From Agromyces agglutinans (lineage in GTDB: Bacteria; Actinomycetota; Actinomycetes; Actinomycetales; Microbacteriaceae), in the NCBI RefSeq assembly GCF_009647605.1, contig NZ_WJIF01000002.1, positions 186,001 through 250,000 of the forward strand: 64,000 nucleotides of DNA, read 5' to 3'. Shown here piece after piece: positions 8,102-17,800 of this stretch; positions within the stretch are counted from its first letter, which is position 1; each line of letters starts with the position of its first letter. The translations under genes were made by a program, and so were the position numbers. The notes beneath the pieces are model-generated. The model saw only the letters and a program-made list of their open reading frames with translations, was not told the DNA's origin and searched no databases.

Positions 8102-9610
8102 ATGACCTCCCTCTGGCTCGACCCCGCGCCGATCATCGAGACCGACGGCGCCGACTCGCCGCGTGCGTTCGACGAGGTCGTGGTCGGCGCCGGCCTCACC
8201 GGCCTGGTCACGGCCGTCCTGCTCGCCCGCGCCGGCCGCCGCGTCGGCGTGCTCGAGGCCCGCACCGTCGGCGCGGTCACGACGGGCAACACGACCGCGA
8301 AGCTCAGCGTGCTGCAGGGCGCGCACCTGCAGCACGTGCGCAGGCGCACGTCGGAACGTGTGCTGCGCGCGTACGTCGAGGCGAACCTCGCCGGGCAGGC
8401 GTGGCTGCGCGCGTACCTCGCCGAGCGGGGACTGCCGGTGCAGGTGCGCGACGCCGTCAGCTTCGCCGCGTCGCCCGACGGTCGCTCGACCGTCGAGCGC
8501 GAAGTCGAGGCCGCGCGCTCGGCCGGCCTCCCGGTGACGACGCAGCTCGCCGAACAGTTGCCGTTCGAGGTGCACGCCGCGGTGCGGTTGCGCGACCAGG
8601 CGCAGTTCGATCCGATGGACGCGCTCGCCGCGCTCGCGGCCGAGTTCCGCGCCCTCGGCGGCGTCATCCGCACCGGCGTTCGCATGACCGGCGCGCGCGT
8701 CGGCCGGCCGGTGCGCGTGCGCACCACGGCCGGTGAGTTCACCGCCGAGCGACTCGTGATCGCGACCGGCATCCCGATCCTCGACCGTGGGCTGTACTTC
8801 GCGAAGCTGCGCGGGCACCGCTCGTACGCGGCCGCCTATCGAACGGATGCCCCGCTGCCGCAGGGCATGTACCTCAGCGTCGACAGCCCGACGCGGAGCA
8901 TCCGCACCGCTCCCGAACCAGACGTCGCCGCCGGTGCGCCCGAGCTGCTGCTGGTCGGCGGCTACGGGCACGAGGTCGGCCGCGAGCCGTCGCCGCGATC
9001 TCGCGTCGACGGCCTCGAGGCATGGACGCAGCAGGTCTGGCCGGGCGCCAGGCAGACCCACCGCTGGAGCGCGCAGGACTACGAGACGCCGCACGGCGTG
9101 CCGTTCGTCGGCTGGCTCCCGCGCGGCCGCGGGCGGGTGTTCGTCGCGACCGGCTACGACAAGTGGGGCATGACGAACGCCGTGCAGTGCGCGCTCACGC
9201 TCGCGGGCGACCTGCTCGGCGAACTGCCCGAGTGGGCTCGCACGCTCCGCCACCGCGTGAGCCGCCCGGCGGCGATCGGCGCCGGCATCGGCATGAACGC
9301 CGCGGTCGCGAAGCACTACGCGGTCGGCTGGGCGCGCGCGATGACGAGACCGGCGCCGGATGCCACGCCCGAGGGTGGGGGTGCAGTGGGGCGCGCGACG
9401 CGGCCGGGAGGCCGGGTGCCCCTGCCGACCGCGGTCTCGACGGTCGACGGCGTCACCTGCCGGGTCTCGGGCATGTGCCCGCACCTCGGCGCCGTGCTCG
9501 CGTGGAACGACGCGGAGCGCACCTGGGACTGCCCGGCGCACGCCTCGCGGTTCACGGCCGACGGCCGACTGCTCGAGGGACCGGCGAAGCGGGGCCTGCG
9601 CACTCGGTGA
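8102..9610 (+). CDS. FAD-dependent oxidoreductase with C-terminal Rieske [2Fe-2S] domain
   Basis: The 502-residue protein has an N-terminal DAO-type FAD domain with GxGxxG at residues 29-34, a TGNTTAKLSVLQG segment and a second nucleotide-contact region VFVATGYDKWGMTNAV near residue 350. The last 60 residues form a Rieske domain: C459-P-H461 and C477-P-A-H480, with 15 residues between, bind a [2Fe-2S] cluster. Proteins of this layout are usually annotated as FAD-dependent oxidoreductases of unknown substrate in soil and plant actinobacteria. The end faces a convergent lipoprotein gene 39 nt away. There are no neighbours that name a pathway. Confidence 0.92.
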   Translation: MTSLWLDPAPIIETDGADSPRAFDEVVVGAGLTGLVTAVLLARAGRRVGVLEARTVGAVTTGNTTAKLSVLQGAHLQHVRRRTSERVLRAYVEANLAGQAWLRAYLAERGLPVQVRDAVSFAASPDGRSTVEREVEAARSAGLPVTTQLAEQLPFEVHAAVRLRDQAQFDPMDALAALAAEFRALGGVIRTGVRMTGARVGRPVRVRTTAGEFTAERLVIATGIPILDRGLYFAKLRGHRSYAAAYRTDAPLPQGMYLSVDSPTRSIRTAPEPDVAAGAPELLLVGGYGHEVGREPSPRSRVDGLEAWTQQVWPGARQTHRWSAQDYETPHGVPFVGWLPRGRGRVFVATGYDKWGMTNAVQCALTLAGDLLGELPEWARTLRHRVSRPAAIGAGIGMNAAVAKHYAVGWARAMTRPAPDATPEGGGAVGRATRPGGRVPLPTAVSTVDGVTCRVSGMCPHLGAVLAWNDAERTWDCPAHASRFTADGRLLEGPAKRGLRTR

Positions 9611-9649
9611 GTCGGCGCGGGAAGGTCCGTCGTCGTCAGCCGCGATCGG

Positions 9650-10162
9650 TCACCGCTCCGGCGCGCACGGAGCGTCTTCGGCAGCGGCCCGTTGCGCGAC
9701 GATCTCCTCGACGGCGTCGGCCACCGCGGCACCCCACTCCACATCGGCGGTCGCGACGCACTCGTAGCCTCCTCCCGGTGTCGTCGACTCGCCCCAGCCG
9801 ATCGCGAGCCGCAGCTGGGAGATGTCGGCGTTCACCCCGAAACCGGGTGTGAACGCCATGGCGTGCTCCGCGGCGTCGACGAGCGTGTCGGTCGACGCCG
9901 TCTCGTCGAGCCAGACCGCAACCGTGCCGGTCCCGCCGAAGGGAAGCGTGTTGGAGACGTTGCCGTCGGCTGCGACCACCCCGTCGACCCCCGACATGTA
10001 CGCCTCGAACCGCGCGTTCGCCTCGGTACCGGCGTCCAATGCGCACCCGCTCGTCAACGCCGCCGCGGCCGCGACGGCGATGATGGCGAACGGGCGGAGC
10101 GGTCGGCGGGCACGGCGTCGCAGCGACGCCGCTCGGTCGGTCGGGTTCGCGCTGGCGGTCAC
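9650..10162 (-). CDS. Small lipoprotein of unknown function
   Basis: I do not recognise this 170-residue protein. It has a basic N-terminus (RRRARRPLRP), a hydrophobic segment and a lipobox LTSGC at residues 37-41, so the mature form should be anchored to the outer face of the membrane. The remainder contains two further cysteines (ECVA and APCAP) that could form a disulfide. The mature N-terminal stretch ARFEAYMSGVDGVVAADG recalls LEATMSGVVEALATAYP in the lipoprotein at 10981-11487, so the two may be distant paralogues. It converges with the Rieske gene and is 93 nt divergent from another lipoprotein gene. Confidence 0.75.
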   Translation of the reverse strand: MTASANPTDRAASLRRRARRPLRPFAIIAVAAAAALTSGCALDAGTEANARFEAYMSGVDGVVAADGNVSNTLPFGGTGTVAVWLDETASTDTLVDAAEHAMAFTPGFGVNADISQLRLAIGWGESTTPGGGYECVATADVEWGAAVADAVEEIVAQRAAAEDAPCAPER

Positions 10163-10240
10163 TCGCGGAGTCTATCCACGCGGATGCCGCGGTTCGGACC
10201 GACTGGGGATGGTCGCCGCGCTACCGGCCCGTCGCCCCGG

Positions 10241-10246
10241 TACGCT
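10241..10246 (+). promoter_or_regulatory. Putative -10 element upstream of a lipoprotein gene
   Basis: TACGCT fits the TANNNT pattern and ends 9 nt before the ATG at 10256, too close for a leader with a ribosome binding site. This supports the upstream of two possible starts. Confidence 0.42.
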
Positions 10247-10255
10247 GGGCGCTCG

Positions 10256-10954
10256 ATGCGCGCACGACGAGATTCCATGACGGCGGAGCCGCAGCCCGTG
10301 CGCGCTCCAGGCTCGGCCGCGGGCCGTGCGCGAGTGCGATGGCGCGTCAGCCGTGTCGGGTCCGCGATCGCGACAGCCGTGCTGGTCGGGGCGCTCAGTG
10401 CCTGCACGATCACCTTCGGAGACCCCGCCCCCACGATGCCCGCCTTCAACGAGGCGGGGGCCGTGACGATCGCCGGCATCGAGCAGGGCGAGCCGCTGCG
10501 CTGGGATCTGAGCGCGCCGATCGACGCGGAATCGATCGGACTCGGCGAGTCGATGGACATGGTGCGAGTGCCGGATGAGCGCACGAACGTCGCACTGACC
10601 CTTCCCGACGGTGACTGGACGTCGGTGGCGGAGCAACTCACGATCACCCCACGGCACGGATACGTCGGAACGATCAACGTCTTCCGGACGCTCTCGGGTG
10701 GGCCGGCGGTGCACGAGCAGCTCATGGGCGATGCGGAGGTGCTCGGCTTCCCGCGGGAGCGGATCGACCGTTGGCTGGCCGAGCTCCCGTCGACGCTCGA
10801 CGAGTCGCGGGTGGGCGACCCGCGGGCCCGCACTGGCCTGCACGGATCGAACGGCGCCGTGGTCACCTCGGTCGAGATCAGCCACGACCCGGGACCGGGC
10901 GGCGACGAGCGGATCCGGCTCTGGTACGCGATCGGCCCGATCGTCCCCGACTGA
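10256..10954 (+). CDS. Lipoprotein of unknown function
   Basis: The 232-residue product has a basic N-terminus, a hydrophobic stretch SAIATAVLVGALSAC with a lipobox LSAC at about residues 43-46, and a mature region of about 185 residues rich in acidic and polar residues with no domain I recognise. Two starts are possible: ATG 10256, which sits just behind a TACGCT -10, and ATG 10277 (MTAEPQPV). I list the longer form. It lies between two other lipoprotein genes transcribed in the opposite direction, so the three form a small block of cell-surface genes. Confidence 0.7.
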   Translation: MRARRDSMTAEPQPVRAPGSAAGRARVRWRVSRVGSAIATAVLVGALSACTITFGDPAPTMPAFNEAGAVTIAGIEQGEPLRWDLSAPIDAESIGLGESMDMVRVPDERTNVALTLPDGDWTSVAEQLTITPRHGYVGTINVFRTLSGGPAVHEQLMGDAEVLGFPRERIDRWLAELPSTLDESRVGDPRARTGLHGSNGAVVTSVEISHDPGPGGDERIRLWYAIGPIVPD

Positions 10955-10980
10955 GGCGCCGCGCGGCGTCGGTCAGTCGG

Positions 10981-11487
10981 TCACTCGCATTCGGACGCGT
11001 CGAGCGGCGCCGAGAGTGTGATGCCGAACGGCGCCTTCGGCGGCTTCGCGCTCAGGCGCAGCTCGGCCGCGTGCGGATCGCGACTCACCCGCACCTGCCA
11101 CCCGCCCTTCGGGTCGTCGAGCTCGGAGAGCTCGTCGAACCCGTGCTCCTCGAGGACGGGGTTCACCACGGCCTCGATCTCCGCCCATCCCACGGCGTCG
11201 TCGATCAGTGACGGCGTGGCCTCCTGGCTGGAGGCGTACAGCCGGCACTCGCCGGTCGGTGCCGTAGCGTGCGGCGCGCGCCCATCGGAGCTCCACGCCG
11301 CCTCGGGATAGGCCGTGGCGAGCGCTTCGACGACGCCGCTCATCGTCGCCTCGAGATGCTCCGAGCCTTCGTCGGCGGGCAGTGGCGTCGGCGTGGCGCA
11401 ACCGGCCAGGGCGGACGCCGTGATCGCGACGCCGCCGAGCAGGGCGAGGAGGTGGCCGCCGGTGAGGGCGGTGCGCGCGGTGGGCAT
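10981..11487 (-). CDS. Small lipoprotein of unknown function
   Basis: This 168-residue protein has a signal peptide ending in lipobox ALAGC (residues 25-29) and a mature part with one internal Cys and a C-terminal Cys (SECE) that may be paired. I used the ATG at 11487 because the signal peptide starts there; an in-frame start 35 codons upstream would put a long arginine-rich leader before it. LEATMSGVVEAL resembles a segment of the lipoprotein at 9650-10162. The function is unknown. It is 32 nt downstream of the MerR-TipAS gene on the same strand and could be co-transcribed with it. Confidence 0.72.
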   Translation of the reverse strand: MPTARTALTGGHLLALLGGVAITASALAGCATPTPLPADEGSEHLEATMSGVVEALATAYPEAAWSSDGRAPHATAPTGECRLYASSQEATPSLIDDAVGWAEIEAVVNPVLEEHGFDELSELDDPKGGWQVRVSRDPHAAELRLSAKPPKAPFGITLSAPLDASECE

Positions 11488-11519
11488 GCCGACGAGCCTA
11501 TTGGCGATGCCGGCGCGGG

Positions 11520-12332
11520 CTACTCCCAGGTCGCGGTATCCGGATCGATCCCGTGGTGGCGCGCCGACTCGTCGATGCTTCGACGGAACCACGTGGCGAG
11601 GCCCTCACCGATCCCGTTGTAGTACGACGAGAACCCGGGGTCGGCTTCGAACATGCGGCCCAGGCACACCTGCATCCGTTGCGTCAGCGGGAAGAAGTTC
11701 GAGAACAGCTCGCGGTGGCGTTCGACGAGGTCGTCCGCCTCCGCGCTCCCCGGCTCGACGCCGCGGCGCACCGCGTCGGCGAGGTCGCGCTGGAGCGCGG
11801 ACATGTCCTCCGAGAGCGCGCGCCACTGGGCCTTCGAGCGCGACGCGGAGCGCTCGGCGAACTGCGCCCACTGTCGCGACCCTCCCCAGACGAAGCGGGC
11901 CGCGCGCGCTTGCTGCGGGTTCCAGTCCTCCCCGAAGATCTCGCGTTGCTCGTCGTCGTTCATCAGGATGCCGCGCTCGTGCGCGTCCGTCATGCGCTCG
12001 AGCCGTTCGTCGAGCTGCTGGAGGTCGTGGATCTGCTCGGCGAGTCGGGCCCGCTGCTGGCGCAGCGTGATTCCGATCTCCGTGGCCGCATCGTCGAGCA
12101 CCCCACGAATCGCGTCGAGCGTGAGTCCTGCGTCGCGATACGCAACGACACGGCTGAGGCGCTCGAGGTCGTCCCACGTGTAGAGGCGGTAGCCGGCGGA
12201 GGTTCGGCGCGACGGCGATGCGAGTCCGATCTCGTCCCAGTGGTGCAGGGTGCGCACCGTCAGCCCGAGGAGATCGGCGGCCACCCCGACCGTCGCATCC
12301 TCATCGATCTCGTCGTCCACCATCCAGGTCAT
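11520..12332 (-). CDS. MerR-family transcriptional regulator with TipAS ligand-binding domain
   Basis: The 270-residue protein has an N-terminal MerR winged helix (GLTVRTLHHWDEIGL, then SAGYRLYTWDDLERL, residues 23-57), a dimerisation coiled coil around residues 85-120 (LRQQRARLAEQIHDLQQLDE) and a C-terminal helical domain that matches the TipAS/antibiotic-recognition group. In Streptomyces TipAL this domain binds thiopeptides covalently through a cysteine; here the domain has a single Cys in QVCLGRMF, whose equivalence I cannot check. The start overlaps the stop of the upstream VOC gene by 4 nt (ATGA), so the two are translated as a unit. Confidence 0.9.
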   Translation of the reverse strand: MTWMVDDEIDEDATVGVAADLLGLTVRTLHHWDEIGLASPSRRTSAGYRLYTWDDLERLSRVVAYRDAGLTLDAIRGVLDDAATEIGITLRQQRARLAEQIHDLQQLDERLERMTDAHERGILMNDDEQREIFGEDWNPQQARAARFVWGGSRQWAQFAERSASRSKAQWRALSEDMSALQRDLADAVRRGVEPGSAEADDLVERHRELFSNFFPLTQRMQVCLGRMFEADPGFSSYYNGIGEGLATWFRRSIDESARHHGIDPDTATWE

Positions 12333-12880
12333 TGTGCTCCTCCCCGCGGGTCATCCGGGGCGAAGATCCCGACGGAGGCGAAATCGCGCCCGACGTCGCT
12401 GTCGGGAGTGAACGGGGTGGCCGCCGTGAACGTGACGTGCGCCCCCTCGGGAGTGATGACGGCGATGTCGCGCGTCCTCCACGCCGTGTCGTACGGCCCC
12501 GTGACCGAATCCGGCGACAGCGCCCGGCACGCGTCGGCCACGGATTCGAGCTGGCCGAGGACGCAGGAGACGAACACCTGGGCCGTGCCTGCCGCCGGAG
12601 GGGCCGCAGCGTCGCCCGCGGGAGCCGGATCGTCGTCCGCGGGCACGAGCAGGACGTCCTGGAATGCCCACCGCCGCAGGTGCACGATCTGCCCGGGCAC
12701 GTTGAACAGGTCGACGAATCCGAGTCCGCGGACCCAGAAATCGGTCGATGCGTGAAGGTCCCTCGTCGGGATCTTCACGAACATCGGCATCGCGTAGATG
12801 CCGAGGAACGGTTCCGGCGCGACCGCGTCGGGGCCGTCGGGAACGGGGCTGATCTCGAAGGCATTGAAGTACTCGGTCAT
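12329..12880 (-). CDS. VOC-family (glyoxalase/bleomycin-resistance fold) protein
   Basis: The 183-residue protein contains PMFVKIPTRDLHASTDFWVRGLGF, the first beta-alpha-beta unit of a vicinal-oxygen-chelate fold, and GPYDTAWRTRDIAVITPEGAHVTF, the second. The second unit has the R-D-x-x-V-x-x-P-x-G pattern usual in the family. It may bind a small molecule or metal, or detoxify it. I prefer ATG 12880, with AAGGTGG upstream, over the GTG three codons earlier. It is the first gene of a two-gene unit with the MerR-TipAS regulator, so a self-protection or sensing role is plausible but inferred. Confidence 0.85.
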   Translation of the reverse strand: MTEYFNAFEISPVPDGPDAVAPEPFLGIYAMPMFVKIPTRDLHASTDFWVRGLGFVDLFNVPGQIVHLRRWAFQDVLLVPADDDPAPAGDAAAPPAAGTAQVFVSCVLGQLESVADACRALSPDSVTGPYDTAWRTRDIAVITPEGAHVTFTAATPFTPDSDVGRDFASVGIFAPDDPRGGAQ

Positions 12881-12974
12881 ATGGCCCACCTTGGGACCTC
12901 ACGTCGCGTGAGGGTCAACTCGGGTCGTCCGCAGCGCTGTCCCCAGCCCTCGAAACCCGCGATATCCACTCGCG

Positions 12975-13886
12975 TCAGGTGCGGGTGTCGGATGCCTCCG
13001 CGGCGGCCGCCGCGATCGCGTCGACGCCAGCGAGCCCGCCCGTGGCGAACGCCGTGACGGCGTCGAGCGCGGCATCCGCGCCGAGCACTCGGGTGTGACC
13101 CGAACCGGTGGTGAGGACCAGCCGCGATCGCTCGCCGTGCGCGGCGTGCAGTCGCTCGCCCTCGGAGGCGGCCACCTCGCGATCGCCGCGGTCGTGCACG
13201 ACGAGCAGGGGCACGTCGTCGGGAAGGGGATTCGCGGCTGCGTCGAAACGGCGCCAGACTTCAGCCTCGGCCTCGCCCGGGAAGACGCGCCCGGCGAACC
13301 GGCTCGCGAGCTCGTTGGCGGCGGCCGTGCCGAGCCCGGTGCCTGCGGCGAATGCGTCGGGGAGATAGCGGGCGCGCGACATCGAGGCGATCGCGACGAC
13401 GGCTCCGGTGGCGGTGCCGCCGCGCACGGCGGTGACGGCGGCGAGCCCGCCGAACGAGTGGCCGACGATGGCGTGGAAGCGGCCGTGCCGCGACTGCATC
13501 GCGTCGATCGCCGCCAGCCAGTCGCGGATGTCGGTGCGCCGCCCGGGGGAGTCGCCGTTCGCCGGCGCATCGAACGCGACGAGCCGGAATCCCTCGGCGC
13601 GGAGCTCGCGAACGATCGGCGCGAACTGCGACGCCCGCCCGCGCCAGCCGTGCGCGAGCAGGATCGTGTCGGCGCCGGTGCCCCATTCGTAGGCGGCGAG
13701 GTCGCGACCGCCGACGCGCAGGGTCGAGCGCCTCGCCTGGTCGTGCACGCCCCGGTCGTGCTCACGCACGCGCTGGGTCGGCAGCGAACGCGTGAACAGC
13801 GGCATCGCGATGCAGGCGGCGGTCGCGGGCGAGGTGCGCTCGACGGCTCGCGCGGCGGCGATCGTGGCGGTGACGGTGGCGTGCAT
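12975..13886 (-). CDS. Alpha/beta hydrolase
   Basis: The 303-residue protein has the order expected of an alpha/beta hydrolase: LLAHGWRGRASQF as the oxyanion-hole strand (near residue 77), DAPANGDSPGRR, the nucleophile elbow GHSFGG (near residue 140), an acidic residue in VVHDRGDREV, and a late His in GSGHTRVLG. This is a complete Ser-Asp-His triad by position. GGAGGACCC precedes the ATG. It is divergent from a TetR gene, with two operator-like palindromes in the 113-nt gap, so it is probably the regulator's target. The substrate is unknown. Confidence 0.9.
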   Translation of the reverse strand: MHATVTATIAAARAVERTSPATAACIAMPLFTRSLPTQRVREHDRGVHDQARRSTLRVGGRDLAAYEWGTGADTILLAHGWRGRASQFAPIVRELRAEGFRLVAFDAPANGDSPGRRTDIRDWLAAIDAMQSRHGRFHAIVGHSFGGLAAVTAVRGGTATGAVVAIASMSRARYLPDAFAAGTGLGTAAANELASRFAGRVFPGEAEAEVWRRFDAAANPLPDDVPLLVVHDRGDREVAASEGERLHAAHGERSRLVLTTGSGHTRVLGADAALDAVTAFATGGLAGVDAIAAAAAEASDTRT

Positions 13887-13936
13887 GGGTCCTCCGATCG
13901 GTGGGGTGAGGCATCCGATGCGCGTTCGAAAATCAA

Positions 13937-13989
13937 TACGAACGATCGTACGGACACTTCGGAGGCCACTATACGCACGATCGTGCGTA
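13937..13989. promoter_or_regulatory. Two TetR operator-like palindromes between hydrolase and TetR genes
   Basis: A perfect 18-bp palindrome (TACGCACGA and its complement) occupies 13972-13989. A related imperfect one (TACGAACGA/TCGTACGGA, 7 of 9 pairs) lies at 13937-13954, with centres 35 bp apart. Both share the core ACGATCGT. The proximal site ends 10 nt before the TetR start codon, where it would block transcription of the regulator; the other lies toward the hydrolase. Confidence 0.75.
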
Positions 13990-13999
13990 AAATCGAGGA

Positions 14000-14689
14000 A
14001 TGGATGACGCCGAGGTCGCGATCGACGGACGCCGCGCCAGGGGCGACGCCTCGCGGCGCATGGTGCTCGAGCGCGCGGCCGACCTCGCCTCGGTCGAGGG
14101 GCTCGACGGGCTCTCGATCGGCCGGCTCGCGACCGCGGCCGAGGTGAGCAAGAGCGGCATAGCCACATTGTTCGGCTCGAAGCAGCAGCTGCAGCTCGCG
14201 ACGATCGCCGCGGCGACCGAGCGGTTCACGGCCACCGTGATCGTGCCCGCGCGGGTGCATCCGCGCGGCCTCCGGCGGCTGACCGCGCTGCTCGACAGCG
14301 TCGTCGCCTACTCGCAGAACCGCGTCTTCCCCGGCGGATGCTTCTTCTCGGCCGCGGCCGCCGACTTCCACGCGAAGAGCGGGCCCGTGCGCGACGCGCT
14401 CGCCGACCAACTGGAGGACTGGATGGACTACCTCGCGATCAGCGCCCGGTTCGCCGCCGAGCGAGGCGAGTTGCCGGGCCTCGACGACGCCGACCAGTTC
14501 GCGTTCGAGGCGCAGGGCATCTTCGAGTGGATGAACCTCATGGCCGTGATCCGCGAGCACCGCAGCGAGCCGATCTACGGCCGCGCGCGCACGGCGTACC
14601 ACGCGCGGCTGCTCGCGCTCGGCGCGGATCCCGCGATCGCCGCACTCGTGCTCGAGCCGGGCGCGGCACTGCGGCCGGTGATGGCGTGA
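14000..14689 (+). CDS. TetR-family transcriptional regulator
   Basis: The 229-residue protein has an N-terminal helix-turn-helix (LDGLSIGRLATAAEVSKSGI, then ATLFGSKQQL, residues 35-65) and a C-terminal ligand domain that begins with the segment PGGCFFSAAAADFHAKSGP common to a YcdC/AcrR-like subgroup. A GAGG lies only one base before the ATG, so a leaderless or weakly initiated message is possible. Two palindromes upstream suggest autoregulation and control of the divergent alpha/beta hydrolase gene. Confidence 0.92.
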   Translation: MDDAEVAIDGRRARGDASRRMVLERAADLASVEGLDGLSIGRLATAAEVSKSGIATLFGSKQQLQLATIAAATERFTATVIVPARVHPRGLRRLTALLDSVVAYSQNRVFPGGCFFSAAAADFHAKSGPVRDALADQLEDWMDYLAISARFAAERGELPGLDDADQFAFEAQGIFEWMNLMAVIREHRSEPIYGRARTAYHARLLALGADPAIAALVLEPGAALRPVMA

Positions 14690-14693
14690 ATGT

Positions 14694-14736
14694 GCGCAGA
14701 TGCGCGGAAGCGGCATCCTGTCGCGCACATCTGCGC
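14694..14736. terminator. Imperfect hairpin after the TetR gene
   Basis: GCGCAGATG (14694-14702) pairs with CATCTGCGC (14728-14736) and the pairing continues inward through CGCG/CGCG with a small bulge. It begins 5 nt after the TetR stop. There is no U-tract, so termination is inferred from position only. Confidence 0.4.
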
Positions 14737-14788
14737 TCGTTCACCGATTCTTCCCACGCGCGGTCTTCCCAGCGCCGGATGCCTCGCC

Positions 14789-14794
14789 TAGCCT
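14789..14794 (+). promoter_or_regulatory. Putative -10 element of the secreted nuclease gene
   Basis: TAGCCT fits TANNNT. Transcription starting about 7 nt later would give a leader of some 40 nt containing GGGGAG just before the ATG at 14842. Confidence 0.4.
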
Positions 14795-14841
14795 GACCCG
14801 AGTATGGGGCCGGTGGGGCCTCGCATCCTCGGGGAGCTCGC

Positions 14842-17800
14842 ATGCATCGTCCGGTCCGTACATCCGCCCGTCGCGGGGGCATCGTCGCCGCCGCGGCCGC
14901 CTCGCTCGTCGCGGCCGGCCTCGTCGCCGCCCCGGCGGCGGTCGCCGCTCCCGACGGCGGCCTCATCATCAGCGAGGTGGTCGAGGGCAGCTCCAACAAC
15001 AAGGCGGTCGAGCTCTTCAATGCCTCCGACGCCGCCATCGACCTCGCCGCGACGACGACGTCGCTCGCGTTCTCGTTCAACGGGTCGGCGACCGCGGGGC
15101 TCACGATCCCGCTGACCGGCAGCATCCCGGCCGGCGCGACCTACGTCGTCGCGCACGCCTCGGCGTCGGCGCCGATCCTCGCGGTCGCCGCGCAGACGAA
15201 CTCGTCGGGGTGGTTCAACGGCGACGACGCGATCTCGCTGCTCCAGGCGGGCGCGGTGGTCGACTCGTTCGGCCAGGCCGGCGTCGACCCGGGCACCGAG
15301 TGGGGCACGGGCCTCGTCTCCACGGCCGACAACACGCTGCGCCGCACCGCGACGGTGTGCGTCGGCGACAGCGTGCCGGACGACGCGTTCGATCCGGCCG
15401 CGCAGTGGACCGGGCTCGCGACCGACACGTTCGACGGCCTCGGCGCGCACACGACCGACTGCGACGGCGTCGTGCCCGAGCCCGTCTCCCCCGTGATCAA
15501 CGAGTTCTCGGCCAGCACGACGGGCGACGACGAGGAGTACCTCGAGGTCTTCGGCGACCCGAACGCCGACCTCTCGGGCTATGCCGTGCTCGAGGTCGAG
15601 GGCGACACCGCTCCGACCTCGCCGGTGGGCCTCGTCGACGGCGTCTTCCCGCTCGGCACGACCGATGAAGACGGCCGGTACCTCGTCGACCTCGCCAACG
15701 GCGATCTCGAGAACGGCACGGTCTCGCTGCTGCTGGTCTCGGGCTTCACGGGCGCCGCGGGCGACGACCTCGATGTCGAGAACGACGGCGTGCTCGACGC
15801 GGGTCTCGCGTTCGAGGTCGTCGACGCCGTCGCCGTGACCGATGGGGGAGCCGGCGACGCCGCATACGGCGGCGTCGTGCTCGGCGTCTCCTACGACGGC
15901 CTGCCCTTCGCGCCCGGCGGCGCGTCGCGCATCCCCGACGGCACCGACACAGATGCCCCGGCCGACTGGGTGCGCAACGACTTCGACCTCGCGGGCATCC
16001 CCGGCCGACCCGGCACCCTCGTCGACGGCGAGGCCGTGAACACCCCCGGTGCCGAGAACACGACCGAACTCGTCGTCGAGCCCGAGCCGGGCCCCGATGC
16101 CTCGTGCGAGGCGGACTTCGTGACGATCGGCTCCGTGCAGGGCAGCGGCGACGTCTCACCCGTCGTCGGCGACCTGGTCGAGATCGAGGGCGTGGTCACC
16201 GGCGACTTCCAGGACGGCGGCTTCGAGGGCTACTACGTGCAGGACCCGGGCGACTGGGATGCTGCCACGTCGGACGGCATCTTCGTGCACGTGCCCGAGG
16301 GCCCGGAGGTCGCCGCGGGCGGCATCCCGGTCGCGCCCGGTGACACCGTGCACGTCGTCGGCACGGTCAGCGAGTTCTTCGGGCTCACCGAGGTCACCGC
16401 GACGGGCCCGCTCGCGGTCGAGGTGTGCGGCACGGGCGCCGAGCTGCCCGCACCGATCGCGCTCGAGCTGCCGATCGCGCCCGCCGACCGCGAGGCGTAC
16501 GAGGGCATGCGCGTCACCCTGCCACAGACCCTCACGATCCTCGAGACGTTCGAGTACGGCCAGTTCGGCCTGATCACGATGGGCACCGAGCGGCACAACC
16601 AGCCGACCGCGATGTTCCTGCCGGGGTCGCCCGAGGCGGTCGCGCTCGCCGAGTTCAACGTGAACGACTCGATCGGCCTCGACGACGGCCGTGGCGTGCA
16701 GAACCCCGACCCGGCGATCCACCCGAACGGACAGGAGTTCACGCTCGACAACGCGTTCCGGGCCGGCGATCACGTGACCAACGCCACGGGCGTGCTCGAC
16801 TACCGGTTCGACCAGTGGTCGGTGCAGCCGACGCAGCCGGCGGACTTCGAGTCGGTGCTGCCTCGCGAGAGCCTGCCCGACGTCGGCGGCGACCTGAAGG
16901 TCGCGAGCTTCAACGTGCTGAACTACTTCACGACCCTCGACTCGCGTGGAGCGAACACCCCCGAGGAGTTCGAGCGCCAGCAGGCGAAGATCGTCGCCGC
17001 GATCTCCGAGATCGACGCCGACGTCGTGGGCCTCATCGAGATCGAGAACAACGGCGGCGTCGCGGCCAACGCGCTCGCCGAGGCGCTCAACGCCGTGATG
17101 GGAGCCGGCACGTACGACGTGATCGAGACCGGCCCGCTCGGCACCGATGTCATCACGACGGCCCTCATCTACAAGCCGGCGCTCGTCGAGCCGCGCGGCG
17201 CGCACGCGGTGCTCGACACGAGCGTCGACCCCCGCTTCCTCGACGACTTCAACCGCCCGGCGCTCGCGCAGACCTTCGCGTCGATCGAGACCGGCGAGCA
17301 GGTCACGGTCGTCGTGAACCACCTGAAGTCGAAGGGCTCCGACTGCAACGACGTCGGCGACCCGACCGACCCGAACGGGCAGGGCAACTGCAACGGCGTG
17401 CGCACGGCCGCCGCCGAGGCCATGGTCGACTGGCTGGCGGGCGACCCCACGGGCCAGGGCGCGGTGGGCCGCGAGCTCATCATCGGCGACCTCAACTCCT
17501 ACGACCACGAAGACCCGATCCGCGTGCTCACGGGGGCGGGCTACACCGACCTCGAGAAGCAGTTCAACGGCGAGGAGGCGTACTCGTACGTCTTCGACGG
17601 GCAGCTCGGCTACCTCGACTACGCGCTGGCCGGCACCGGCCTCGTCGCCGAGGTGACGGGCGCGACCGCGTGGCACATCAACTCCGACGAGCCGAGCATC
17701 ATCGACTACGACATGACCTTCAAGAAGCCCGCGCAGGACGCGCTCTTCGCGCCCGACGCCTTCCGGTCGAGCGACCACGACCCGGTCATCGTCGGCATCG

